Source: Anaerolineae bacterium
GTDB taxonomy: Bacteria; Chloroflexota; Anaerolineae; Promineifilales; Promineifilaceae
Assembly: GCA_023384415.1 (NCBI GenBank)
Contig: JAHDWJ010000005.1
Span: 120,493-184,492 of the forward strand
Reading direction: 5' to 3'
DNA length: 64,000 bases
Of this stretch, positions 9,024 to 17,962 are shown piece by piece (position 1 is the first letter of the stretch; the number at the start of each line of letters is the position of its first letter). The translations under genes and the position numbers were made by a program. Below the pieces are notes generated by a model that was not told the origin of the DNA, ran no database searches, and saw only the letters and a list, made by a program, of their open reading frames with translations.

Positions 9024-10463
9024 TTATAAATAATAGCGGGGCACAATATAACCCAGCAGGCTGACAAAATTAAGCAAAACCATCCCCAGGCGTAAGCTGT
9101 GGTGAGCGGCCATGTGCCAACGTGAAGGCAGCCAGGAAAGTAACCCTACCACCAAAAAGATTAACATAGGAATAACCGTACCCAACCAATACCTTCCCTG
9201 GAGTCCACGCCCCATGCCATAACTACGCCAGAAACTCAGATCATAATATTGCAGCAAAAAAATCGGTAGGAGCATTGCCAGAGTCATAAAAACCCAGGGC
9301 CAATGCCGTTCATTCAGGTAGTTATCGCGCCAGATGAGATAAAACCGATACCCCAACCCGGCCAGAGCTAAAAAAGTCAAACCACGCAAAACAAAATAGA
9401 CCCAGGGGGGTAAAGCTGTATCCAGCCACCCGAAATGGGCCCACCAGGTGGTGAAAATACCCCCCCAAACAGAGTGATGATAATGGATGGCATGGGTCAG
9501 GAGGGGGTAATCGTAATAGGGATTGGTGACGATGCGATGCCCTTCCACAACCGGATTAAAATAAAATAGATCACCATGATTAAGCCGATAACTTCGCTGC
9601 ATCCACCAGGCCGCAGGGAGTAAGATGATACTCGCCATCAGCAGAGTGCTGAAGATAATGGTTGAGCGTCGGTCGCGGCCGCGCCACCAATCATACAGCA
9701 GTAGCAGTCCAATAACCGGAGCATACCCATTTAACGTTGGTTTGGTGAGAAACCCTACCGTAAAAGTCACCCCAACCGCTACCCCCATACGCCAGGTAAA
9801 CCCATCAGCTAAAATACGCAGCGTAAGATAAATCAGCAAGGAATAACAGAGAATTAGCAGCCCATCCACACTCACGACTGCCGTAATCTCCGTAATCATC
9901 GGGTGAAAGGCGACCAGGATAGGGATAGTCAGCCGCATCGCTGGGTTGGTTGGGAAAAGGTGGCGAGCCGTGAGATAAGCCACAATAACCAGGGGCAGGC
10001 CTACCAGAACCGCCAGGAGCCGCTGTACCTGGGCACGATAAATTAAATCACCATCTGCTGACCAGCGATATACCCCGGCGGCTAATACATAATAAAGAGG
10101 GGTGGCGTGCATCAACTTTCCTACCGCCTGGAGTTCGAAACTGGTACGGCTAGAAACGGGTAATTCGGTAAAAGCGGTTTCATTGGGGCCGATAGGTGTC
10201 TGGCTGAACGCCTGCCGTTGTTCTGGAGCATAGGGAATACGCCCGACATCGGCTAGAGCACGAGAAAGGGCGACCTCATCAGGTAAAAAAACATCCGCTT
10301 CATCCGGCAAGCGGCCCATCTCACCAATAAACTGGATAACCGCATAATGGTCATCTTCATCAGGCCCTTGCCACAGGGGAAACGCCAGACTCCATAGCAC
10401 CCCTTTGAACAGCATGATAAGCATCAGTAGGGCTACAAGCCCCCATTCAGTACGTGTAGTCAT
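9024..10463 (-). CDS. DUF2142-like multi-pass membrane protein (probable glycosyltransferase)
   Basis: The 479-residue protein has about 11 predicted membrane helices. Near the N-terminus WQGPDEDDHYAVIQFIGEMG matches the PDE..H loop of DUF2142 and related GT-C proteins. It lacks the shared C-terminal module of its neighbours. It is the first gene of a three-gene minus-strand run (this gene, the module protein, the GT2 gene) and probably acts in the same glycan pathway. Confidence 0.65.
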   Translation of the reverse strand: MTTRTEWGLVALLMLIMLFKGVLWSLAFPLWQGPDEDDHYAVIQFIGEMGRLPDEADVFLPDEVALSRALADVGRIPYAPEQRQAFSQTPIGPNETAFTELPVSSRTSFELQAVGKLMHATPLYYVLAAGVYRWSADGDLIYRAQVQRLLAVLVGLPLVIVAYLTARHLFPTNPAMRLTIPILVAFHPMITEITAVVSVDGLLILCYSLLIYLTLRILADGFTWRMGVAVGVTFTVGFLTKPTLNGYAPVIGLLLLYDWWRGRDRRSTIIFSTLLMASIILLPAAWWMQRSYRLNHGDLFYFNPVVEGHRIVTNPYYDYPLLTHAIHYHHSVWGGIFTTWWAHFGWLDTALPPWVYFVLRGLTFLALAGLGYRFYLIWRDNYLNERHWPWVFMTLAMLLPIFLLQYYDLSFWRSYGMGRGLQGRYWLGTVIPMLIFLVVGLLSWLPSRWHMAAHHSLRLGMVLLNFVSLLGYIVPRYYL

Positions 10464-10939
10464 GAGTCAAGATAGCTAACGAAAGAAGTGAGGCTTGAGT
10501 TCCTACCGCTCTGCCCAGCTTATTTGCGGTTTTTCACTGCCTCTTTTAAACACCGGTCATATTTTTTCGCGGGCAAAACGGGTGAATATTAACATGCTCT
10601 TAAAGGTTGTCAACGCCGAGAGCTTTGTGAAACGGGGTATAAGGATTGTTTGTGCCTTTATTGAATTTATACGATACTAATGGAGTTGAGCAATTACTAA
10701 GCCCAATGAAGGTTTTTCCCTTGATCGTGGTTAACTGCCAACTCTTGAGCAGGAATTGTCACCGGAGGGGGTTAATAGCTGCCGAGATATGGATGGTCGG
10801 GGTGTTAAAATCTGCCACTTCACCTTGTGCAGCGCAGGCTCCAAGTTTATCAAAGAGGTGGCTGAGAGCCAGAGGAACTTGCAAAGGCAGGGAAACTTAC
10901 AAATTAGAACTTGCTTGATATAAAGGAGTATACCTAAAT
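10464..10939 (+). other. Intergenic region between divergent genes; no gene seen
   Basis: This 476-base gap separates a minus-strand membrane protein from a plus-strand lipoprotein and is more AT-rich than its surroundings. Short open frames are present but have no recognisable protein features. A weak promoter-like pair (TTGTTT, 16 bases, TATACG) lies near 10648-10675. AAGGAG lies about 11 bases before the lipoprotein ATG at 10940. It contains no GCGGCCGC. Confidence 0.5.
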
Positions 10940-12046
10940 ATGTATTTGCGTTTTCAAACGTTCTTTCTAATGGCATTATATTTGCTTCTGGTAGGGTGTA
11001 GTAGCCAACCCCAAGAAGTTGTTGTAACCCAACTGGTTGAGCGTGAACTACAGATTACCACGGAAGTAACTCGAGTGGTCAGTCAGATTTTGCCGGTGCA
11101 ACAGACGGTTGAAATACCTATAGAGGTGACGCGATTGGTTGAAGTGGTGGTGACAGCTACACCGGAAATACCAGAGCTAGAAACGTCGGCAACTGCACCA
11201 CCACTGCCGACTGAATCGCCAGCCCCGACGACAGCTCTGGTCGGTACCATGTATACAGTACGGTCTGGGGATACATTGTTTTCCATTTCGAACCGAACAG
11301 GAGTGGCGATTGCTGATATTTTGGGAGCCAATAATCTTACTTCGGTTTCGCTTATCTATGCGGGTCAGGTTTTGCTGATCCCCAATTGGGATGGAGTTGA
11401 CCGGGGCGCGGCCGCGCCCCCGGCCTCCCTCACCATTCCATCGGGTACATCGGGCAATCCGGTCGGCCTAAACCTGCTGCCCAACCCATCCTTTGAAGAT
11501 GATTGGTATTATGCCGGGTTCAGTGAATTACAAATCCCGGTTGGTTGGCAAGTGATGACCGATGAAGGACAAAATACCTTAACCCCTGGCTCTGGGGGGC
11601 TCTTTTTTCGCCCGGAAATCCGTGTCGTTCCCTATTATGATTTGCCCGCTTCTGAACACAGCCTATTGATTTTTGATGGGAGTAAGACGGTAAAAGCGTT
11701 TAAGGGATATGCCCCTACCAGCTTTAGCATGTTTACTGATATCGGGTTAGCCCCAGGTCGTTACCGGCTGACTATCCGCTACTTTGCTGATATGGTAGAT
11801 TCCTATGTTGGGTCTAACAAAATATATTCAGCGGAGCCTCTGGCTGGGGAAATGCGAGTGATCCATAACAATGGGGGCACGGGCTGGCAAAGTACCATCG
11901 GGGGGCAGCAGGGAACCGTGAACTATGATTTTACCGTGAGTGAGGCAGGGACGGTTCGTCTAGGAGCGTCTTTCCGTAGCCGGTATAATCTTGCCAACAA
12001 TGGTTGGTTTCTAGATCACTGGGAACTTTATGCGCTGGTTCCTTAG
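10940..12046 (+). CDS. LysM-domain lipoprotein
   Basis: The 368-residue protein starts with a lipoprotein signal peptide ending in LLLVGC (lipidated Cys about 20). A linker with repeated EVTRVV/EVTRLVEVVVTATPE words follows. One LysM domain lies at residues about 104-150 (YTVRSGDTLFSISNRTGV, then LIYAGQVLLIPNW), which in this family binds peptidoglycan or related N-acetyl-sugar polymers. The C-terminal 200 residues (LLPNPSFEDDWYYAGF) resemble a jelly-roll carbohydrate-binding domain. AAGGAG upstream supports the start. It is likely a cell-envelope protein facing outward. Confidence 0.8.
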   Translation: MYLRFQTFFLMALYLLLVGCSSQPQEVVVTQLVERELQITTEVTRVVSQILPVQQTVEIPIEVTRLVEVVVTATPEIPELETSATAPPLPTESPAPTTALVGTMYTVRSGDTLFSISNRTGVAIADILGANNLTSVSLIYAGQVLLIPNWDGVDRGAAAPPASLTIPSGTSGNPVGLNLLPNPSFEDDWYYAGFSELQIPVGWQVMTDEGQNTLTPGSGGLFFRPEIRVVPYYDLPASEHSLLIFDGSKTVKAFKGYAPTSFSMFTDIGLAPGRYRLTIRYFADMVDSYVGSNKIYSAEPLAGEMRVIHNNGGTGWQSTIGGQQGTVNYDFTVSEAGTVRLGASFRSRYNLANNGWFLDHWELYALVP

Positions 12047-12238
12047 TATAGCATGACCTAAATTCCTACCAGATTTGTAATTGGTGATTCATCGCCGGTT
12101 CCCTGCCAGAAGGCAGTAGAGTACATGCTACAAACTTCTATAAAGTTGTGCCAGTACCGTACGGCTCATATGCAGCAGGTAAAAATCGGCCAATTCTGAA
12201 AGATTCAACTCATAAACATCAATGGAGCATAGCATTTT

Positions 12239-13513
12239 ATGTCAGATAAACAGATAAAGTTTAAAACCTACCCCCACTTGGGAATCATTGCGGGGTTGAT
12301 TCTACTGTTCATGGGGCTGGCCGTTGGGCTAATGACCTACGTGCCAGGGCAGGCCGCTGATCAGGTGATTGCCGGGATAGATGGTACTCCCCATTATCTT
12401 CCCATGATACGCCTGGATCCATCCCCTACCCCTACGCTGATACCTACGCCTCCCCCCGTGCCTCAATTCCTTAAAAACATTGCCCTGCCATCGGCCCAAT
12501 GCCCTAACTCGGTAGGCTTTAACCCCATTGGGGGGTATGTATATGTACCGAATAATTTCAGCTCTAATGTCTCTGTTTTTAAGGATGCCAGCCAGGTCAC
12601 CACAAGTAATACTGGTTTCTGGCCGACGTATGCGGCCGCAGGGCATAACTCTCCTCTCACCTATGTCACCGTTTTGCATGCCGGGGTCACCGTTTTCAAT
12701 GGCCCATCCGTCATCGGCGTTATTCCCCGCCATTATGAGCCATACAACATTGCCGCTAATCCGGTCAATGGCTATGTCTATGCCACAGACCTGGACAGTA
12801 CCGTCCAGATAATCAACGGGACATCTCTTGTAACGAACCTGTCCATTACCGACCCGGAAGCAGCGCCACCCCATAATGGGGCCGGCTGGCTGCGCTCTAT
12901 CGCCATTGATCCTCATACCGGATTGGTTTATGTTTCCAGTTGGTCACATGGCAAAATGTATGTCATAGATGACACCACCGTTATCGCCAATTATCGAGCA
13001 GGCTGGGGAATTATTGATATGGCTCTGGATGCTGCCAGAGGCTATATCTATCTGGCTCACTCTGACCCAGACCAAACCTATCCCCATAACATCTCAGTTT
13101 TTAACATCAATACGCAAACGTTTACCTACATTGATACTGACCTGGGGGATCTAAACAATTCACGAGCGGTAGCTATAGACCCCACCACTGGTTATGCCTA
13201 TGTAACCAATCCGGCTAAAAACAATGTCTCTGTTCTGTTGGGCAATCAGGTTATTGCTACCTTACCCGCCGGGACCAATCCATGGGATGTGGCGGTTCAC
13301 CCCAATAGTGGGTATGTTTTTGTGACCAACCGGGACAGTAATGACATTACCATCTATAAAGGGTTAACACAGGTGGCAACGATCCCATCACAAGGGTTAC
13401 AGCCGTTTGCCGTGGGGATAGACACGACGAACAATGATATTTATATCGCTAACCGGGGGGATGAATATGCTTTGTTCCAATGCCGGGACGCATCTGTTAC
13501 TATTTTGCGTTAG
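12239..13513 (+). CDS. YVTN/YncE-like beta-propeller surface protein
   Basis: The 424-residue protein has an N-terminal membrane helix (about 13-36), a short YLPMIRLDPSPTPT linker and then about seven repeats built on G-Y-V-Y-V-T-N. Clear blades start GYVYVPNNFSSNVSVF, GYVYATDLDSTVQIING, GLVYVSSWSHGKMYVID, GYAYVTNPAKNNVSVLLG and GYVFVTNRDSNDITIYKG. Such seven-bladed propellers in bacterial surface proteins usually bind proteins or sugars rather than catalyse reactions. The proline-threonine linker suggests display outside the cell. Its stop codon overlaps the convergent gene by 4 bases. Confidence 0.75.
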   Translation: MSDKQIKFKTYPHLGIIAGLILLFMGLAVGLMTYVPGQAADQVIAGIDGTPHYLPMIRLDPSPTPTLIPTPPPVPQFLKNIALPSAQCPNSVGFNPIGGYVYVPNNFSSNVSVFKDASQVTTSNTGFWPTYAAAGHNSPLTYVTVLHAGVTVFNGPSVIGVIPRHYEPYNIAANPVNGYVYATDLDSTVQIINGTSLVTNLSITDPEAAPPHNGAGWLRSIAIDPHTGLVYVSSWSHGKMYVIDDTTVIANYRAGWGIIDMALDAARGYIYLAHSDPDQTYPHNISVFNINTQTFTYIDTDLGDLNNSRAVAIDPTTGYAYVTNPAKNNVSVLLGNQVIATLPAGTNPWDVAVHPNSGYVFVTNRDSNDITIYKGLTQVATIPSQGLQPFAVGIDTTNNDIYIANRGDEYALFQCRDASVTILR

Positions 13514-15666
13514 GGTAGAATGATCTGATTGTCTGCCTGGGGGACCCCTTGCCAAGTGACGGGCAGCCGCTCCAGGGTAGCTAATGGGTAGACGCCTACA
13601 GCTATCTGGAGCGGTTCGGCTGTCTCTCCCGATAGTTCCAGGGTAAAACTGTCCACCACAATTTCACCAATTATCCACAGGGAGGTAGGATACCAGCCAG
13701 CCTGGGGTTGACTGTCGTATTGACCGAGGATATGACCATCTGGGGCCAGCAGATGGGCGAAAAAGGTGTAATCACTGTTCATTGACGCGGCCGCCTGCCA
13801 ATACCAGGTAATGGTGACGCGGTTTCCCGTTTGAGTTAGATCATATCCTAGAAGTATTAGCTGATCGGCAAAGTTTGCCCTAACAATCTGCTGCGGCCGC
13901 GCCGTAACCGGTTCAGTTGGAGCCAGCTTGAATGTTCCCAGGTCAACGGGCACAGATAAAAGCCGCCCCCCAGGGGTGACAGCTGTTTGCCATCCCCCAT
14001 CTTCAGAGAGTAATCCCGCTCGTATAACCCCCTGCGACGGCAGGGCTGTGGCGCTGATAGGCAGAGGCAGCGTAACTGAAACAACTTGCCCGCTACTCCA
14101 GGTCAGACTGGTTTGGGCCTGCCCGACAATCGCCCCCTCACGTCCCATTAGCTGTACTACAACGATCTGCGGCTGTGCCCCTTGAACAATCCCATAACCA
14201 GTCAAGGTAACCGGCACTGTTGCTCCAGGGTAAACCGGCTCACCCAGGATATACCCTTCTACCTCCCAGCCGGTGGCAAAGCGGGCACAGGTTGGGACAA
14301 ACTGTACTAGATGGGGATCTGGTTGGTAAATTTGCGGCCGCGCATAAGCAGGCATAACCACTCCTAGCAAAGAAGCCACAGCCAGAGGCAGCAGAGCCAG
14401 GCTGCTGCCCCAGGCCAGCCTGGAGCCGCCCAGCGAAGCCAGCCCCACAGCTAAGAGAGCGGCAATAGGAGCCGCCACCGTATAAGCTAGCCGTCCCTGA
14501 TAACCTGACCAGTTTATAGTCTGAATATACCGAAACAGAGCTGCATAAATAATGAGAACGGCCAACATGGTGAAAAGGGGGGCCACAGGCAGGGAATGGG
14601 GACGCTGCGACCACCATCGTTGGGCAGCTTTGCCTAACCCCAGGAACGCGGCCGCGACCAGCCCGGCCAATCCCCCATACACCCATCCAGGGAGCTTAAT
14701 GTTAAGCCAACCAAACCAACCCCAATAAGATTGAAAATGAATAAGGGCAAAATCGAGCAGATCAACTGGCCGTAGCGGCGTTGTTCGCTGCACAAACGCC
14801 CCTTTGGCCGCCAGATGCACCTCCCAGGCCAATGGGTCTCCATAAAGGAGATAAGCTCGCCCATACCACCACCCGGCTAATAAGATTGGTAGGCCAAGCA
14901 GCCAGATTGTCTCTCTCCAGGGCCAATAACGCGTTGACCAGGCTGGCCACCAGACGGCCAAAAGAGCCAAAGGCCCTAAAGCTAACAGGCTAAATTTTGT
15001 TACTGCTCCCAGCCCTAACAAAAGAGCCAATAGGGTAAGAGTTGGCTGATGGGTAGGAGTGTGGGCCAGTTTGATGCTCGTCAGGACAATTGCCGCCCCC
15101 AGGAAGGTAGTCAGAGTGTCGTTATTAACGCTGGCGGTGATAAAAATAAATTGAGGGTTAAAAGCCAGGAGTGCGGCCGCGGCCAGTCCTACCCGTGTAT
15201 CATCCTGCCATAACTCTCGCCCCAGGCCATAAGCCAGCAGCACTGTACCTGCCCCCCACACCAGCGAGAGCAACCGGGCCAGGTGGAAGGCCAAAAAAGG
15301 GCCACGCCAGGGAAACTGTTCCGCAGGAGTATGGCGGTAAAAGGTAGTTCGCCCGGCAGCCTGGGGGTCCATTACAAAACAGGCATTGAGCGGCCAGTCA
15401 GCCCACTCATCCCCAAAGGCCCAGCCTGTCAACAGCGCCGCCACCCCATAATAAAGCGGCGGTTGGTTTGCTTCCATCGTCTCATTATCGGCGAAGCTTG
15501 GCACCATGACAGGAAAAGTGTGCTGCTGTACCAGGTGCTGGATATAAAGAAAATGGTCTACCTCATCAGGGGACTCTCCCAGAGGGACAATAACCGAACT
15601 GGCTGTTCCCAAGATGAGGTATAGCCCCAGAATGAGCCAGAGGCCCCGATGAATACGCTTATTCAT
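13510..15666 (-). CDS. DUF2142/GT-C-like membrane protein with shared C-terminal module
   Basis: The protein has about 718 residues. Its first external loop contains GESPDEVDHFLYIQHL, the acidic loop of DUF2142-type proteins, and about ten hydrophobic helices extend to residue about 460. A beta-rich periplasmic part follows, ending in the shared module (FFAHLLAPDGHILGQYDSQ, IIGEIVVDSF). I chose ATG 15666 because it overlaps the stop of the upstream gene by 8 bases (ATGAATAA). A start 13 codons further upstream would lie inside that gene. Coupled translation of the two is likely. Probably a sugar transferase of the envelope pathway. Confidence 0.65.
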   Translation of the reverse strand: MNKRIHRGLWLILGLYLILGTASSVIVPLGESPDEVDHFLYIQHLVQQHTFPVMVPSFADNETMEANQPPLYYGVAALLTGWAFGDEWADWPLNACFVMDPQAAGRTTFYRHTPAEQFPWRGPFLAFHLARLLSLVWGAGTVLLAYGLGRELWQDDTRVGLAAAALLAFNPQFIFITASVNNDTLTTFLGAAIVLTSIKLAHTPTHQPTLTLLALLLGLGAVTKFSLLALGPLALLAVWWPAWSTRYWPWRETIWLLGLPILLAGWWYGRAYLLYGDPLAWEVHLAAKGAFVQRTTPLRPVDLLDFALIHFQSYWGWFGWLNIKLPGWVYGGLAGLVAAAFLGLGKAAQRWWSQRPHSLPVAPLFTMLAVLIIYAALFRYIQTINWSGYQGRLAYTVAAPIAALLAVGLASLGGSRLAWGSSLALLPLAVASLLGVVMPAYARPQIYQPDPHLVQFVPTCARFATGWEVEGYILGEPVYPGATVPVTLTGYGIVQGAQPQIVVVQLMGREGAIVGQAQTSLTWSSGQVVSVTLPLPISATALPSQGVIRAGLLSEDGGWQTAVTPGGRLLSVPVDLGTFKLAPTEPVTARPQQIVRANFADQLILLGYDLTQTGNRVTITWYWQAAASMNSDYTFFAHLLAPDGHILGQYDSQPQAGWYPTSLWIIGEIVVDSFTLELSGETAEPLQIAVGVYPLATLERLPVTWQGVPQADNQIILP

Positions 15667-17920
15667 GTTGCCATTCCCCCAATCGTTCCAGGGTATGGCC
15701 ATCATAAACGCCGATGACCAGCGATAAAGGGATATCTACCTGCTCACCCGTGGCCGTCAGGGGGATGAGAAAACGATGAAGCTGGATAAACCTATCCCCT
15801 GGCTGCCAGGAGGCTGGGAGAACATCCAGGCCATCCCACTGCCCGGCGATCTCCCCATGGGCATCCAGGGCATGAACGAAAATTTTGAGCGGCCGCGTCG
15901 TTGCCTGGACGATCTGCCAGGCGGATATCAAAGCCACTTCTCCTGATGCGGCCGCAATTGGACGGTAGCCCAAAAAAGTGATCGTATCACCCATGACAAC
16001 CGGCCGCGAAATCCAGGGAAAGTCTGGTTGGGGGGCAGGCCGGAAAAGCTGCTGCCCTCCTGCCTGTCTAATGGGGGTCGTTGGCCAGAATGGTTGTAAA
16101 GCGGGGTCAGGGGTTGGTCCGGCTGTCACTAGCCAGCTATCCCCGTCTGGCCAGACTAAACTAGTCTCAGCGGCAAACCAGCGTACCTGGATATCATTGC
16201 TGCCAAACTGCTGATGCAGGCCTGGTGCCAGATCGGCTGGCTGCACCCCGGCAAAGGCCACCTCAACGGGTGGCCCAATGGGGTCAACCTGGTAAATGTA
16301 GATGCTCCCCCCGATACGAGCGACGGGTTTGCGGTCGCGAAACCAGGCAAAAGTATTTGCTTCATTTCCCAGCACCAGCCCATGCAGGTTGGTAACACTG
16401 ATAGCGTACACTCCCGGGGCCGGGTCTACTGGATTAAACGATTGATAGGCTGGGTTTATCTGCTCTGGGCCTGGCTCCCAGGTTGGTAACGGGGTGAACT
16501 GTATCCCATAAGCAGATGGATGGGCGACGCCAAAATAGCTTAACAGAAGCGGCTCCCCTGTTTGCTGCTGCCAGCGGGCCAGGGCCGGTAAATCTTGCCC
16601 CCAATCTATGTTACTGTCAGACAGAATGCGCCAGCGGTGAGGCGACCAGCTTATCAAGCCGTTAAAATACGGTATGTAGTCAGGCCAGGTAAAGATAGCT
16701 GTCGCAATCATGAGGGAAGCGGCTACTGGCAGCAAATAAGTCGCCCTTGGCCGCGGCGGTCGCCAATGGGATTGGTTTACCAGACCAGGCTGGCTGCCAG
16801 GCCATAGAACAACGGCAATAAACAAAACAAGAAAGGGGAGCATCGGTATCAGATGACGATAGCCAATGTTTAATGGACTGCTCAGGCTAACCAAAAAATA
16901 AATTATAGGTGGGAGTAGGAGAAAATAATCGTCACCCTTACGCCACCCCTTTAGCCTGGCCCAGCGGCCGCAGGCCCATAGCAATAGTAGCAGGATAGGC
17001 AGTGGCGTTTTAACCAGGAAAGCGATAGGGAAGTAATACCACCAACCCCAGGGATCGGACTGACCTAGCAGGTAAGCTCCATGCGGTCGTGACAGGTAAG
17101 TAAATTGCCAGGTAAGATCATCCCAAAACGCCCCTCCCGGTAAGGGGTACCAGGCAAACCGGTAAACTCCCCACACAGTTAACCAGGCAATAATCCCCAT
17201 CAGCAGCAGAGCTAACAGTGGTTGCGCACTACGCCTACGAACAGCCAGCCCAATTCCCAAAATTGCCAACGTGGGTAATAAAAGGGCGGCGTTAAATTTG
17301 GTGGCTGCGGCCGCGCCCAGAGCGATACCGGCGAGCAGCAGAGGGATAAGGCGTGAGGGATAGGGTAGATTACTATCTGATAGCCAACCTCTCCTACCAA
17401 CCCAGCGCCAGTAGCCATACATGGTAACAGTGAGAAAAAAGGTCAGAGGCAGGTCGCTGGTGATCAGTTGGCCGTGGGCCAGTACATTGGGATCAAACAG
17501 GAGCAGGATAAACGCCAGCAAGCCGGCGGTCACCCCTTTTAACTGACATCCCCAATGAAACACCAGGGCCGCTAATAATAAGGTCAGCCAGATTGTGGTT
17601 AGCCGTCCCAAAAAGATGAGCCGCTGGGGATGGTTGTTTAGCTGCCATAAAAACAGCTCCCCGGCAACTGCCCAGCGCCCCTCAGCCCAGGCTGGATCAT
17701 CGATGGGCAGGCGTAAATCGGTGATAGTAAGCAGAGGTAAAGCGTTGAGGGTGCTGGCAAGCAGTGGGTGGCCCCAGAGAAAGTGGGTGGCCCCAGTTTT
17801 GAGATAGGCCACTCCCCGAAATAGATGCCCTTGTTCATCTACAGTGGGGCTTTTTTGGAGCGCACTGTTTACCAGCAAAGCAAAGGCGAGTAAGAAGAGG
17901 GGAATGGTCGAAAAACGCAC
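15659..17920 (-). CDS. GT39/PMT-like membrane glycosyltransferase with shared C-terminal module
   Basis: The 753-residue protein starts with a membrane helix followed by SPTVDEQGHLFRGVAYLKTG, the DE loop of GT39-type enzymes. About ten helices lie before residue 410. A large outer region contains DSNIDWGQDLPALARW, a motif I associate with GT39-like proteins of this kind, and the shared module at the end (KIFVHALDAHGEIAGQWD). Two GCGGCCGC sites lie within 70 bases of each other at its 3' end. It overlaps the next gene by 8 bases. It probably uses a polyprenyl-phosphate sugar donor. Confidence 0.7.
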   Translation of the reverse strand: MRFSTIPLFLLAFALLVNSALQKSPTVDEQGHLFRGVAYLKTGATHFLWGHPLLASTLNALPLLTITDLRLPIDDPAWAEGRWAVAGELFLWQLNNHPQRLIFLGRLTTIWLTLLLAALVFHWGCQLKGVTAGLLAFILLLFDPNVLAHGQLITSDLPLTFFLTVTMYGYWRWVGRRGWLSDSNLPYPSRLIPLLLAGIALGAAAATKFNAALLLPTLAILGIGLAVRRRSAQPLLALLLMGIIAWLTVWGVYRFAWYPLPGGAFWDDLTWQFTYLSRPHGAYLLGQSDPWGWWYYFPIAFLVKTPLPILLLLLWACGRWARLKGWRKGDDYFLLLPPIIYFLVSLSSPLNIGYRHLIPMLPFLVLFIAVVLWPGSQPGLVNQSHWRPPRPRATYLLPVAASLMIATAIFTWPDYIPYFNGLISWSPHRWRILSDSNIDWGQDLPALARWQQQTGEPLLLSYFGVAHPSAYGIQFTPLPTWEPGPEQINPAYQSFNPVDPAPGVYAISVTNLHGLVLGNEANTFAWFRDRKPVARIGGSIYIYQVDPIGPPVEVAFAGVQPADLAPGLHQQFGSNDIQVRWFAAETSLVWPDGDSWLVTAGPTPDPALQPFWPTTPIRQAGGQQLFRPAPQPDFPWISRPVVMGDTITFLGYRPIAAASGEVALISAWQIVQATTRPLKIFVHALDAHGEIAGQWDGLDVLPASWQPGDRFIQLHRFLIPLTATGEQVDIPLSLVIGVYDGHTLERLGEWQHE

Positions 17921-17962
17921 GGTCGTTATTTTAACATAGCCTGCTTAGGTTGACAGATTCAG

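Noticed and set aside
10495..10918. Two short open frames in the gap before the LysM lipoprotein
   Set aside because: They overlap each other, have no ribosome-binding signal or family match and the residues look random.
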